In this document: piece after piece, positions 11,314 to 22,885 of the stretch | Layout of the letters: the number at the start of each line of letters is the position of its first letter | Numbering within the stretch: position 1 is the first letter of the stretch | Source: Acidobacteria bacterium UBA2994 | GTDB lineage: Bacteria; Acidobacteriota; Vicinamibacteria; Vicinamibacterales; UBA8438 | Length of the DNA stretch: 49,100 nt | Assembly (NCBI GenBank): GCA_002346545.1 | Contig: DEAA01000079.1 | Span: 3,473 to 52,572 of the forward strand | Direction: 5' to 3' | Notes under the pieces: model-generated | The model's database searches: none | What the model saw: only the letters and a program-made list of their open reading frames with translations | What the model was told of the DNA's origin: nothing | Translations under genes and position numbers: made by a program

Positions 11314-14300
11314 CACGCCGGCGCCGCCCGTCGACCAGAAGCAGGACGCAGTCCAGGCCGCGCCGTCGCCCTGGGTGCGCCGTCGCCGCTGGCTGAGCTT
11401 GGGCATGCGCTGGACCCTTGGCGCTCTTGCTGTCGCCTTCGCGGTAGCCCTGGTCGCGACCTTCACTATCGATCTTGGGCCCTCGGTGCGCGCACGGGCG
11501 GAGCGCGAGGCCGCCAACTACCTCGAACGCGAGGTGACGATCGGACGTATCGGCGCCTTCATCGTGCCCGGCCGGTTTCTCGTCGAGGACCTCACCATCG
11601 GCGGGCTGAACCCTGGAGATCGGCCGTTCCTCACCGCGGAACGGGTCACGCTGTCAGCCGACTGGACCGCGCTTTTCCACGGCGAGGTGCTGGTCGATTC
11701 GGTGTTGATGGACAACTGGCGGATGCTGACCGAGTCGTTCGAAGATGGTCGCCATAGTTTCCCCGCTTTTGTCCCTCAGTCGGATGCGCCGGAAGAGGAG
11801 AAGAAGGCGCCGGAGCCGCTGCCTAGTGAGAATGAGCAGGAGGATGCCGGCCGCCGCTTCGTGACGACGCTCCAGTATCTCCACGCTACGAACGGCGAGT
11901 TCGTGTTCGATGACCATGGCTCGGACTGGAGCGTGGTGGCACCCAATCTCGACTTCAGCATCACCAAGGTACTCGACTACCGCGGGCACGCCTCCTTCTC
12001 CGGGGGCATGGTACAGATCGCCGACTACGAGCCGATGTGGGCCGACGCTGAGTTCGACTTTCTGCTCGACGGTGCCGACGTCTACGTCAGCCGCATCGGA
12101 CTCGAGACCGACGGCGCAAGCACCGAACTCAAGGGCTACCTCGACGCGGCGAGCTTTCCGAGCATGTCCTACACGCTGGAGTCGGACATCGACTTCAAAC
12201 GGATGCGCGAGATTTTCTTCGCCGCCGACGAGTTCACGACGTCGGGCAAGGGGCACTTCAGTGGCAGCTTCGACTTGTTTGAAGGAGGCCACGATCTCAA
12301 GGGCACGTTCGCCAGCCCCCAGGCTGGGTTCGCGATTGCGGCGGGCGAGTTCGACTTGCCCGACTTTGGCGGGGTTCTTCGCTGGCAGCGGGATAGTTTC
12401 GAGATCTGGGACGGCGTGTCGATGCCGTATGGCGGGAAGGCGAGCTACGACTTCCTGATGGCCAAGACTAACGAGGAGGACCCCTGGCAGAAGCGCTTCG
12501 AGGTGCGCTATGACGGTCTCCAAGTGCTGTCGGTGGCCCGTGTGTTCGACCTGCGCGGCATCGAGCCGCTCGGTCGGGCGTCGGGCCGCAACCTGCTCGA
12601 ATGGCCCAAGGGGCCGGACGGTGGCATATGGAACAGCGGATCGATCAGCCTCACGCCCCCAGAGGGGATGCAGGTGGCCGGTCCCGAGCTTCCGGCGAGC
12701 GCCGGCGTTGCGGTCGAGGCTCGGGCAGGGCGGGAGCCGGACCTCTTGACCTTCGCCTTCCCCTTCGGCGGCGGCGTCGACTACCGGATGCAGGATGGCT
12801 GGATCGAGCTCGCCAACGGACAGCTGTCGACGCCATCGACCCACATCACCTTCGACGGCCGAAGCCGGTTTGGCACCGAGACGGAGATTCCGTTCCTTGT
12901 CGTGAGCACCGACTGGCAGGAAAGCGACCGACTGCTGGCGGCCACCATGACCGCCTTCGGAGCGCCGACCGGAACGTTTGCCATCGATGGCGCCGGGACG
13001 TTCGACGGCGTGATGCTGGGCGATGTGTCCGATCCTCGGGTCGAAGCCCGGTTCGACGGCGAGGGACTGCGGGCCTGGAACGTCGAGTGGGGTCACGGCG
13101 CGGGCGAGCTCGTGGTCGAGAACGGTTATCTCGACCTGAGCGATGGTGCGTTCAGGCGTGGCGCGGCGCAGCTGAGTGTCGACGGACTCTTTTCGCTCTC
13201 CCGGCCCCGGACCGATGGCGGCGAGGAGATGAACGGCGTGTTCCGCTTCAGTCGGTTCCCCTCCGCCAACATTCGCGCCGCGTTCGGGCTGCAAGAGGGC
13301 TACTCGATCGAAGGACCGACCACCGGTGAGGTGCATCTCTACGGCGCCTACCGGCGGTTGTTCGGCTTTGGGAGAATGGAACTCGATCACCCCACCGCCT
13401 ACGGCGAACCGTTCGACGCTGTGTCGGCCGACCTGCTCTTCGAGGGTACGGGCGTCCGGCTGAACGGGTTGGAGATCCAGAAAGGGGAGGGCACGGCCAC
13501 CGGAGCGGCTTTCATCGAGTGGGACGCGTCCTACTCGTTCAATCTCGATGCCCGGAACGTCGGCGTCGACACCATCAACTTCCTCCCCATGCTGCCGCAG
13601 CAGCCGTCCGGGACCCTCGAGGGGTCGGCCTCCGGGGTGGGCATCTTCGACGACCCGCGCTATTCGGTGCGCGCTACCGTGCACGACATGTTCATCGGCG
13701 ACGAGGAAGTGGGCACCGTCACCGGACTGCTCGACGTTCGAGATGGAGCCTTGTCGCTCGATCTCGAAGCCGCGTCGTCCACGATCTTCGTGTCTGCGAC
13801 CGGCCAGGTAGGCATGGCAGTGCCCTACGACGCCGACCTGTCGTTCCGCGTGGCGAACTGGTCGCTTGACCCCTACGTACGGATGTTCGTCCCAGAGTGG
13901 TCGCCGTTTACCCGGGCCGTGCTCAGCGGATCCATGCAGGTACATGGGGAACTCGGCAACTGGGACCACCTGGGTGCCGAGGCCGTGATCGAGCAGGCGG
14001 ACCTGAGCGTGTTCGACTACGACGTTCGCAACGAGGGACCGATCCAGCTCTCGCTCAAGAAGCGCAACATCGGGATCGATGCATTCCGACTTGTGGGTGA
14101 GGGCACTTCGCTCGAGCTCTCGGGTAGCGCGGATCTCGTAGCCGACGATTTGGCCATCGACGTGAACGGCGATGCCAGTGTCGGTATCCTCCAAGGCTTC
14201 CTCCCCGACTTCCGCGGATCGGGTGCGGCGGTTGTCGAAGCCCAGGTGCAGGGACCGGCGGCTCGACCGGTGCTCAGCGGCGGGGCCACTCTGACCGACG

Positions 14301-15484
14301 GACGGCTTCGTCACCTCTCGCTGCCGCATGGGCTCGAGGAGATCAACGGGCGGGTGGTGTTCACGCCAGGCGAGATCAGGTTCGACGACGTGCCGGGACG
14401 GATGGGCGGCGGCCCGGTGACCATCGGAGGCCGGATCGGGCTCGCCGGGTTCCAGCCCAGCGAACTCGCGGTGACGCTTCGGGGTGAACGGATGCAGCTA
14501 CGCTACCCCGAGGGCTTCCGCTCGCAGATCGATGCCGAGTTGGAACTGACGGGCGATGTCGCTGCACCGCTACTCTCGGGCAATGTCAACGTGCTCGACG
14601 CCGTGCTGCTCGACGGGTTCGATCTCGGCGACGGGTTGTTCGGCGGCGGATTGAGTCTGGGAACCGAAACCGAAGCCCTGGCCGAGGAGCAGGCGATGCC
14701 CCTGCGCTTCGACGTTGAGATCGTGGCCCCTTCGACCCTGAGGATGACCAGCAATAGCATCCGGGCCGTCGCGAGTGCCGACCTCGCCTACCAGGGGACG
14801 TTGGCTCAACCGACGCTGTTCGGCACCGTCGAGTTCGAGAGCGGCGAAACCTTTATCGAGGGGAACCGCTATCGCTTGAATTACGGGACGGTCGGTTTCA
14901 CCAACCCGGAAGAGATCGAACCTTTCATCGATGTCGAGCTTGAGACTGATCATCGGGTGCCCGGGCAGACCTACCGCGTCACGCTCCGTGCGCAGGGCAC
15001 GCTCGAACGGCTAGTGCCATCGCTGTCTTCCGACCCGCCACTCCCCGAAGTCGACATCCTGTCGATGTTGTTGGGCGACAGACGAGATCCACTGAGCGCG
15101 GACCTGCGCGCCGCGAGGGCGCCAGAGCTAGCGCAGCAGCAGCGCTTCCAGGCGGGCGCGGCCAGACTGCTCACGACGCCGTTGTCGTCCGGCGTTGGCC
15201 GCGTGGTACAGGAATCGTTTGGCGTCGATACCTTCCAGATCACGCCGTCACTCGGTGACCCGTCGTCGCAGCAATCGGCGCAGCTCAACCCGACCGCACG
15301 GGTGTTGATCGGTAAGCGGATTTCGAACCGCGCGCATCTCACCTTGTCGCGTGCGCTCAGTGGTGCGAACCGTGACCTGATCATGGTTCTCGAGTACGAC
15401 CAGAGCGACCGATTGTCTTGGATCCTGTCCCAGAACGAAGACCGCACCTACGCGCTCGACTTCCGTGTGAGGCACAGCTTTTGA
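11306..15484 (+). CDS. tamB: TamB-like translocation/assembly module protein (AsmA/DUF490 family)
   Basis: This is a 1392-residue envelope protein. A cytoplasmic stub is followed by one membrane helix (about 35-58, GALAVAFAVALVATF), then a long series of beta-strand repeats that should form a hydrophobic groove across the periplasm. The N-terminal AsmA-like part carries YLEREVTIGRI and VPGRFLVEDLTIGG. The C-terminal TamB/DUF490 domain (last 350-400 residues) ends with a region rich in short strands (TLSRALSGANRDLIMVLEY). Family members move phospholipids or assist outer-membrane protein assembly together with TamA. The start ATG 11306 overlaps the biotin carrier stop by eight bases. The Omp85 gene follows with a four-base overlap (TTGA), the expected partner arrangement. 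Confidence 0.9.
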   Translation: MTDTPAPPVDQKQDAVQAAPSPWVRRRRWLSLGMRWTLGALAVAFAVALVATFTIDLGPSVRARAEREAANYLEREVTIGRIGAFIVPGRFLVEDLTIGGLNPGDRPFLTAERVTLSADWTALFHGEVLVDSVLMDNWRMLTESFEDGRHSFPAFVPQSDAPEEEKKAPEPLPSENEQEDAGRRFVTTLQYLHATNGEFVFDDHGSDWSVVAPNLDFSITKVLDYRGHASFSGGMVQIADYEPMWADAEFDFLLDGADVYVSRIGLETDGASTELKGYLDAASFPSMSYTLESDIDFKRMREIFFAADEFTTSGKGHFSGSFDLFEGGHDLKGTFASPQAGFAIAAGEFDLPDFGGVLRWQRDSFEIWDGVSMPYGGKASYDFLMAKTNEEDPWQKRFEVRYDGLQVLSVARVFDLRGIEPLGRASGRNLLEWPKGPDGGIWNSGSISLTPPEGMQVAGPELPASAGVAVEARAGREPDLLTFAFPFGGGVDYRMQDGWIELANGQLSTPSTHITFDGRSRFGTETEIPFLVVSTDWQESDRLLAATMTAFGAPTGTFAIDGAGTFDGVMLGDVSDPRVEARFDGEGLRAWNVEWGHGAGELVVENGYLDLSDGAFRRGAAQLSVDGLFSLSRPRTDGGEEMNGVFRFSRFPSANIRAAFGLQEGYSIEGPTTGEVHLYGAYRRLFGFGRMELDHPTAYGEPFDAVSADLLFEGTGVRLNGLEIQKGEGTATGAAFIEWDASYSFNLDARNVGVDTINFLPMLPQQPSGTLEGSASGVGIFDDPRYSVRATVHDMFIGDEEVGTVTGLLDVRDGALSLDLEAASSTIFVSATGQVGMAVPYDADLSFRVANWSLDPYVRMFVPEWSPFTRAVLSGSMQVHGELGNWDHLGAEAVIEQADLSVFDYDVRNEGPIQLSLKKRNIGIDAFRLVGEGTSLELSGSADLVADDLAIDVNGDASVGILQGFLPDFRGSGAAVVEAQVQGPAARPVLSGGATLTDGRLRHLSLPHGLEEINGRVVFTPGEIRFDDVPGRMGGGPVTIGGRIGLAGFQPSELAVTLRGERMQLRYPEGFRSQIDAELELTGDVAAPLLSGNVNVLDAVLLDGFDLGDGLFGGGLSLGTETEALAEEQAMPLRFDVEIVAPSTLRMTSNSIRAVASADLAYQGTLAQPTLFGTVEFESGETFIEGNRYRLNYGTVGFTNPEEIEPFIDVELETDHRVPGQTYRVTLRAQGTLERLVPSLSSDPPLPEVDILSMLLGDRRDPLSADLRAARAPELAQQQRFQAGAARLLTTPLSSGVGRVVQESFGVDTFQITPSLGDPSSQQSAQLNPTARVLIGKRISNRAHLTLSRALSGANRDLIMVLEYDQSDRLSWILSQNEDRTYALDFRVRHSF

Positions 15485-18408
15485 GGCAGGCGGGTCCGTG
15501 TCGGCTGCTGCTAGCGGCGGTGCTGGCGGCGGCGCCGGTGTCTGCGGCCGAGGTGGTCGAGCTGGTTGGACGGCCGGTGGTCGAGGTGCAGCTGTTCGTC
15601 GACGGCGTGCCCCAGCGCGACGAGACGAGGTTAGGGCTGATCGAGACGCGCGAGGCGCAACCACTCTCGCTCCGAGAGGTGCGCGAGAGCATTACCCACC
15701 TCTACGCACTCGGCGATTTTTTCGACGTGGTGGTGAGCGGCTGGATGCGCGACAACGGCGTCGTGCTGCGCTACGACCTCGTAGCGCTGGACCGGCGGAT
15801 CGGGTTCGAGATGCAGGGCGATCTGGGCCGGCCCGCCAGTGAGTTGATCGACGTGGTCACGCGGAGGTTCGGTCGCGTCGTGCGGACCGAGGAACTGGAC
15901 GACGCGGTGGTGCTGCTCGAAGCTGAGTACCGCGCATTGGGACGGTTTGCGGCCCGCATCGAACCGGCGCCGCTCGGCGCCGGTCGGCTGCGGTTCGACA
16001 TCGATCAGGGGCCACCCGCCCAGATTGCGTCGATCGAGCTTCGGGGGGCGCTGGAGGATGGACGTTCCGGGGTCCTGGAGCGTCTAGGGCTGGTCGAGGG
16101 CGGTGTCTACGACCCGGTCGGCCTGGACGAGCGGCTGGCCGATTTTGAGTCGGAGGTTCGTGGTCGTCGCTACTACGAGGCGCGCCTGCGGCACGATGCG
16201 ATTCCGACGCCGGACGGGCTCTCGGTGGACGTCGTCCTCGACATCGAGACCGGCTCGCCGGTAACGGTCCGCTTCGCCGGCGACCCTGTTCCAGACGCCA
16301 ACCTCGACGAGCTCGTGCCGGTCGCCGACGAGGGATCGATTGACGAGGACCTGCTCGAGGACTCGAGTCTGCGGGTCGAAGACTACCTGCGCGGGCTCGG
16401 CTATCGAGATGCGCGCGTGGTCCACCGTCGCTTGGACGAGCTTGGGTTGCTGACGGTCGTGTTCGACGTCGACCGGGGCGCTGAGTATCGCCTTGTGTCG
16501 GTCGAGTTTGAAGGGCACGCCGTGCTGGCCGAGCTGGAGTTGCGCGACCTTCTAGCGATGCGCGTGGGTGAGCCGCTGGTCATGGAGGCGCTCCAGACTG
16601 GAGGTGCCGCGATTGCAGATCGGTATGCGGCGTTGGGCTATCGCGGCGTGGTGGTGCAGCCGCGCCTGAAGGAGGCCGACACCGGCGCCGACACCCCGGC
16701 AGTGGTCCCGGTCTCGCTCGTGGTTGAGGTCTTCGAGGGCGCGCCGACCGCGTTGGGGACCCTGCGTTTCGAGGGAAACAGGGCCTTCGATGAGTCGGCT
16801 CTGGCCGAGGTGATCGGGTTCATTGGGTTGGTGCCCGGGGCAGCGTACTTCGCGCCGATGGTGGCGACCGGTCGGGCGGCCCTCCAGGCGCTCTATCTGA
16901 ATGAGGGTTACGAAAGCGCGTCGGTCGAGGTGCAGCCTGGTTTCGACGAGCGCGGGACGGTGGTTGATCTCGCTTTCGTCATCGTAGAGGGGCCGCAGAT
17001 CCTGGTGGACCACGTGCTGATCGTGGGGAACCAGCAGATCGACTCGTCGACGATCCGTCAGGAACTCGCGGTGCGACCGGGGCAGCCGCTCGGGCAGGAC
17101 GATCTGGACCAGACCCGCCGGCGGCTGGCGGCGCTCGGACTGTTCCGCGGCGTTGACCTGCGGCAGTTCAGCCATGGCGACCAGCTTCGGCGTGATGTCG
17201 TGGTGGTGGTGGAAGAGGCGCCGGCCACCCGTGTGGGCTACGGCGGTGGGCTCGAAGTCAATGAGCGTCTGCGCGCTACCGACACGGGTGTGGCCGCCGA
17301 GCGGCTCGAGTTCGCCCCACGCGGGTTCTTCGAGATCGGGCGCCGCAACCTCTGGGGCAAGAACCGTTCGATCGATCTCTTCACCCGCGTCAGTGTGCGG
17401 CGAGATGGGGAATCGGCGACCGAGATGACCGAGTCTGGGCTCGGGTTCAACGAATACCGCATGCTGCTTAACTACCGTGAGCCCAGGGCTTTCCGCCAGG
17501 TGGGCGATCTGCTGGTCTCGGGCTTCATCGAACAGGCCATCCGGCCCAGCTTCGACCTGTTCAGCCGCGGCGTCAACGTCGAGTTGGTCCGCGCGCTCGG
17601 TTTGACCACCAGCGCGACGGTGGGCTACACCTACGGGCGCAACCGCGTGACCAACGAGCAGCTGTTGCCCGCAGACCGTCCGCTGGTCGACCGGCTGTTT
17701 CCCGAGGTGACACTCTCCAGCTTCACTACGTCGCTGGTAAGCGACTCGCGAGACGACCCGCTGGACACCACCGACGGCGAACTGGTGGGAGTGGAGAGCG
17801 AAGTGGCGTTCCGGCGGCTTGGCTCAGAGGTCGGCTTTGCCAAGGCCACGGTCCAGGGCTTCATCTATCGCGAGCTTCCTGGCGGCGTGGTTTTCGCCGG
17901 CGGTGGCCGTCTCGGTCTGGCGCGCGGCTTCGTGCTTGAGTTGGCCGGGCCCCCGACACCGGTTTTTGGTGACGACGGAGTGCTGGTACTGGTGCCAGGA
18001 GAGGCGGTCAACGTGGTGCAGGCGCTGCCGGCGAGCGAACGGTTCTTCGCCGGGGGAGACACCACGGTGCGTGGGTTCGCCCTCGACCGCCTGGGTGATG
18101 GGCTCACCATCGATCCGAACGGTTTCCCGACCGGTGGCAATGCCCTCATGGTGTTGAACTCTGAGCTACGGGTGCCGGTGACCGAGTCCATCCAGGTGGT
18201 GGGGTTTCTCGACGTTGGCAACGTATTCGATCGCGCCGCCAACCTCAGCCTTGGACGGATCAGGGGCGGCGCCGGCTTCGGCATACGCTATGGTTCGCCG
18301 GTTGGGCCGATCCGGGTGGATCTCGGGTTCAAGCTGGACCGGCGGGAGTTCGCCGGCGAGCTCGAGAGCCCTACCGCGCTCCATCTCTCCATCGGTCAAG
18401 CTTTCTAG
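15481..18408 (+). CDS. Omp85-family outer-membrane assembly protein (TamA/BamA-like) with about seven POTRA repeats
   Basis: The 975-residue protein has a signal peptide (RLLLAAVLAAAPVSAAE, cleavage near 22-23). Seven POTRA-like units can be delimited by eye at about 27-102, 103-177, 178-257, 258-332, 333-418, 419-504 and 505-580, the last two being clearest (LRFEGNRAFDE; VLIVGNQQIDSSTIRQ). A 16-strand barrel follows from about 581, with an RGF-type motif (TTVRGFALD, lid-loop signature), ending LHLSIGQAF with a terminal phenylalanine as in Bam-dependent barrels. The start TTG 15481 is inferred from GAGG (15469-15472) eight bases upstream, the signal peptide directly after it, and the coupling overlap with tamB. 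Confidence 0.9.
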   Translation: MRQAGPCRLLLAAVLAAAPVSAAEVVELVGRPVVEVQLFVDGVPQRDETRLGLIETREAQPLSLREVRESITHLYALGDFFDVVVSGWMRDNGVVLRYDLVALDRRIGFEMQGDLGRPASELIDVVTRRFGRVVRTEELDDAVVLLEAEYRALGRFAARIEPAPLGAGRLRFDIDQGPPAQIASIELRGALEDGRSGVLERLGLVEGGVYDPVGLDERLADFESEVRGRRYYEARLRHDAIPTPDGLSVDVVLDIETGSPVTVRFAGDPVPDANLDELVPVADEGSIDEDLLEDSSLRVEDYLRGLGYRDARVVHRRLDELGLLTVVFDVDRGAEYRLVSVEFEGHAVLAELELRDLLAMRVGEPLVMEALQTGGAAIADRYAALGYRGVVVQPRLKEADTGADTPAVVPVSLVVEVFEGAPTALGTLRFEGNRAFDESALAEVIGFIGLVPGAAYFAPMVATGRAALQALYLNEGYESASVEVQPGFDERGTVVDLAFVIVEGPQILVDHVLIVGNQQIDSSTIRQELAVRPGQPLGQDDLDQTRRRLAALGLFRGVDLRQFSHGDQLRRDVVVVVEEAPATRVGYGGGLEVNERLRATDTGVAAERLEFAPRGFFEIGRRNLWGKNRSIDLFTRVSVRRDGESATEMTESGLGFNEYRMLLNYREPRAFRQVGDLLVSGFIEQAIRPSFDLFSRGVNVELVRALGLTTSATVGYTYGRNRVTNEQLLPADRPLVDRLFPEVTLSSFTTSLVSDSRDDPLDTTDGELVGVESEVAFRRLGSEVGFAKATVQGFIYRELPGGVVFAGGGRLGLARGFVLELAGPPTPVFGDDGVLVLVPGEAVNVVQALPASERFFAGGDTTVRGFALDRLGDGLTIDPNGFPTGGNALMVLNSELRVPVTESIQVVGFLDVGNVFDRAANLSLGRIRGGAGFGIRYGSPVGPIRVDLGFKLDRREFAGELESPTALHLSIGQAF

Positions 18409-18450
18409 AACCACTGCCACGCGTCGCTTGTCTGTCCGCGGTGTACATTA

Positions 18451-18975
18451 ATGGACGTGGGGCGAAGACTGGTGACGGTGGTTATGGCGATGCTGATCGT
18501 CGCGGGTAGCGCCCGGGCAGGGCAGCCTGAGGGCGCGGAGCTTCTCGACAGCGTTCTGGCGTTCGTCGATGGCCAGATCATCATGCGCTCCGACGTGCGC
18601 GCCTTTTCCGAGCTCGGTTTGGTGGCACCGCCGGCCACGGCCGACGCCGACGAGCGGGTGCTCACCTCCCTGATCGAGCGGCAGCTGGTCCTGGCCGAGG
18701 TCGAGCGCTATGTCGTCGACGATCCCACCGCGGCAGAGGTGACGGCACGATTTAGCGAGGTGGTCGAGCGGGTCGGGGGCACGTCCTTCTTCGAGTCGCT
18801 CTTGCCGCTGGTGGGGCTCGAGCGGAGCGACGTGTTCCAGATCGTGCGCGACGATCTTCGGATTGAGCTTTACCTTGCCGGCCGCTTCCCTTCGTCCGAT
18901 GTGCGATCGGATCTGGTTGACGAGTGGATTGCGTCGTTAATCGCGCGCGCGGATGTACTCAGGGTTGGTCCGTAG
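18451..18975 (+). CDS. Short periplasmic SurA N-terminal-domain-like protein
   Basis: The 174-residue protein has a signal peptide (VTVVMAMLIVAGSARAG). The mature part resembles the SurA/PpiD N-terminal chaperone domain: LLDSVLAFVDGQIIMRSDV is the typical opening strand-helix, followed by helices (RVLTSLIERQLVLAEVERY, FFESLLPLVGLERSDVFQIV, DDLRIELYLAGRF). No parvulin (PPIase) domain is present, so it would be a chaperone-only version. It lies 42 bases after the Omp85 gene in the same direction, which suggests help in delivering outer-membrane proteins. No Shine-Dalgarno sequence is visible before ATG 18451. Confidence 0.7.
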   Translation: MDVGRRLVTVVMAMLIVAGSARAGQPEGAELLDSVLAFVDGQIIMRSDVRAFSELGLVAPPATADADERVLTSLIERQLVLAEVERYVVDDPTAAEVTARFSEVVERVGGTSFFESLLPLVGLERSDVFQIVRDDLRIELYLAGRFPSSDVRSDLVDEWIASLIARADVLRVGP

Positions 18976-18987
18976 ACCGGTCTGCGG

Positions 18988-19758
18988 CTAGCCTCCGGCG
19001 CCGCCTAGCCATGCGATTCCGATCTCGAACAGGTTGAACAGTCCGTGGCACACCATGGGTGCGACCACGCTGCGCCGACTGAGATAGACCGTACCCCAGA
19101 AGGCGCCTAGCACCCCGGTGACGATGGCAGCGTCCCGGCCCTGCACGAGGTGCCCTAGGCCGAAGGCGACGCTGAACACTACCAGGCCGACCACGGCGCC
19201 GCCGAGTCGCTGTTCGAAGCGGTGGAGGATGAACGCGCGCTGGATCTCTTCCCGGATGCCACCGGCCACCACGGCCACCAGCGCGAACCAGGCGATCGCC
19301 ATCGGGCTGGCTATCAACGCTTCGAGCGGGTTCACCGGGACGTTACGTAGGGTTGGCGCGAACTGCAGGACCAGTGCGAAGCTGACCGCGGTGAGGAGCA
19401 GCGCCACCGGTAATAGCAGGATTCCCAGCGTCACCTCCCTGGGGACCGGCCGGTTGCCAAGGAGGAGTTCGCCGGGGTGTTCGTCCTGCAGGGTGAGGAA
19501 GAGCCAGACCAGACCTACGAGCAGCGCGGCATCGACGAGCGACAGCGTGACGATGTAGGCTAGCGAGAGCGAACCCTCGCCGTCGGTCGGCATCCAACCA
19601 AACAGGCTCAAGGCCAGCACGATCAGCAGCTGGGTCGGAAAACCCGAGCAGATCACGACCTCGACCAGGGCCCGAATGCGGTCCTTGGGGGTCTGGCCTG
19701 AGGCGTTCTCGGCCGGTGCCTCCTCCGCGGGACGGGTGAATAGGGGTTGATCGTTCAC
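18988..19758 (-). CDS. CPBP-family intramembrane metalloprotease (CAAX protease / Abi-like)
   Basis: This is a 256-residue membrane protein with about seven or eight hydrophobic segments. The active-site motifs of CPBP glutamic proteases are present: E170-E171 with R174 in IREEIQRAF, H203 in GLGHLVQG and H238 in MVCHGLFN. Bacterial members cleave or bind peptides in the membrane and have varied roles such as bacteriocin immunity and protein maturation; the substrate is unknown. The gene converges on the SurA-N-like gene with 12 bases between stops and is divergent from nrdJ. Confidence 0.87.
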   Translation of the reverse strand: MNDQPLFTRPAEEAPAENASGQTPKDRIRALVEVVICSGFPTQLLIVLALSLFGWMPTDGEGSLSLAYIVTLSLVDAALLVGLVWLFLTLQDEHPGELLLGNRPVPREVTLGILLLPVALLLTAVSFALVLQFAPTLRNVPVNPLEALIASPMAIAWFALVAVVAGGIREEIQRAFILHRFEQRLGGAVVGLVVFSVAFGLGHLVQGRDAAIVTGVLGAFWGTVYLSRRSVVAPMVCHGLFNLFEIGIAWLGGAGG

Positions 19759-19804
19759 GGGCGGACTCTAACACAGCAGAAATAGGCGATTTTTCTAGTC
19801 ACAC

Positions 19805-19820
19805 TCACAATATATTGCGA
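19805..19820 (+). promoter_or_regulatory. NrdR box 1 upstream of nrdJ
   Basis: The 16-mer tcaCAATATATTGcga matches 13 of 16 positions of the published NrdR consensus acaCwAtATaTwGtgt. NrdR is the ATP/dATP-sensing repressor of ribonucleotide reductase genes. It pairs with a second box whose centre is 32 bp away. Confidence 0.8.
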
Positions 19821-19836
19821 TTGACCTAAAACAAAA

Positions 19837-19852
19837 CCACAACATGTAGTGG
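19837..19852 (+). promoter_or_regulatory. NrdR box 2 upstream of nrdJ
   Basis: The 16-mer ccaCAACATGTAGTGg keeps the conserved C-A-A...T..-G core of the NrdR consensus and is nearly palindromic. Its centre lies 32 bp (three helical turns) from box 1, the spacing usual for tandem NrdR sites. It abuts the -35 of the candidate nrdJ promoter. Confidence 0.75.
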
Positions 19853-19859
19853 CTATCGC

Positions 19860-19888
19860 TTGACAACACCGACAGCTGGGTCCATAGT
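19860..19888 (+). promoter_or_regulatory. Candidate sigma-70-type promoter of nrdJ
   Basis: A perfect TTGACA (19860-19865), a 17-base spacer and CATAGT (19883-19888, four of six matches) would start transcription near 19895, giving a leader of about 137 bases. A weaker alternative, TTGACC (19821-19826) with TGTAGT (19845-19850), would lie within the NrdR boxes and fit classic repression better. Both are possible. Confidence 0.55.
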
Positions 19889-19910
19889 AGGCGACCTGGG
19901 CATACGCCGG

Positions 19911-20031
19911 ATATCTGGCACAATTCGTCACGGAATTGCGCAGTGCGGCGGGGTCCCACAATCCCCCGGGCACAGTCCCGGATTCGTTGAATGACACGTC
20001 TTCGTGTCCTCCGTTCGGAAGGAGTTGCTAC
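19911..20031 (+). ncRNA. Structured 5' leader of nrdJ, candidate cis-regulatory RNA
   Basis: Four stems can be drawn by eye. (1) GCACAATTC (19918-19926) pairs with GAATTGCGC (19933-19941) with one A-C mismatch, and can extend outward to CTG/CAG. (2) CCGGG (19966-19970) pairs with CCCGG (19977-19981). (3) GACACG (19993-19998) pairs with CGTGTC (20003-20008) over a TCTT loop. (4) CTCC (20009-20012) can pair with GGAG (20021-20024), hiding the nrdJ ribosome-binding site. A structured 'nrdJ' RNA motif upstream of this gene has been described by comparative genomics; whether this leader belongs to it was not tested. Confidence 0.45.
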
Positions 20032-22803
<2,772 letters not shown>

Positions 22804-22838
22804 CGCCCGCAAGTACACAGTAGTCTGGAGATAGAATC

Positions 22839-22866
22839 GGGCCGGGCGGTGTTTGCCGTCCGGCCC
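22839..22866. terminator. Shared terminator hairpin between nrdJ and the convergent membrane-protein gene
   Basis: An uninterrupted 11-base-pair stem (GGGCCGGGCGG with CCGTCCGGCCC, one G-U pair) closes a six-base loop. It sits 35 bases after the nrdJ stop and 19 bases after the stop of the gene on the other strand, the expected place for a bidirectional terminator. Neither side has a strong T-run, so termination may be inefficient or factor-aided. Confidence 0.6.
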
Positions 22867-22885
22867 ATGCTTCGTACACGGAGAG

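Noticed and set aside
11654..14329. Long open frame on the minus strand, 891 codons
   Set aside because: It lies wholly antisense to tamB, has an Arg/Glu/His/Val-rich composition typical of reverse-frame reading of GC-rich genes, and shows no domain.
18976..18987. Terminator between the SurA-N-like and CPBP genes
   Set aside because: Only a short GACCGGTC palindrome is present with no T-run; insufficient to call.
19890..20031. Cobalamin riboswitch upstream of nrdJ
   Set aside because: Some CACAGTCCCGG-like resemblance was seen, but the full B12 box order is not present, and repression by B12 would be illogical for a B12-dependent enzyme.
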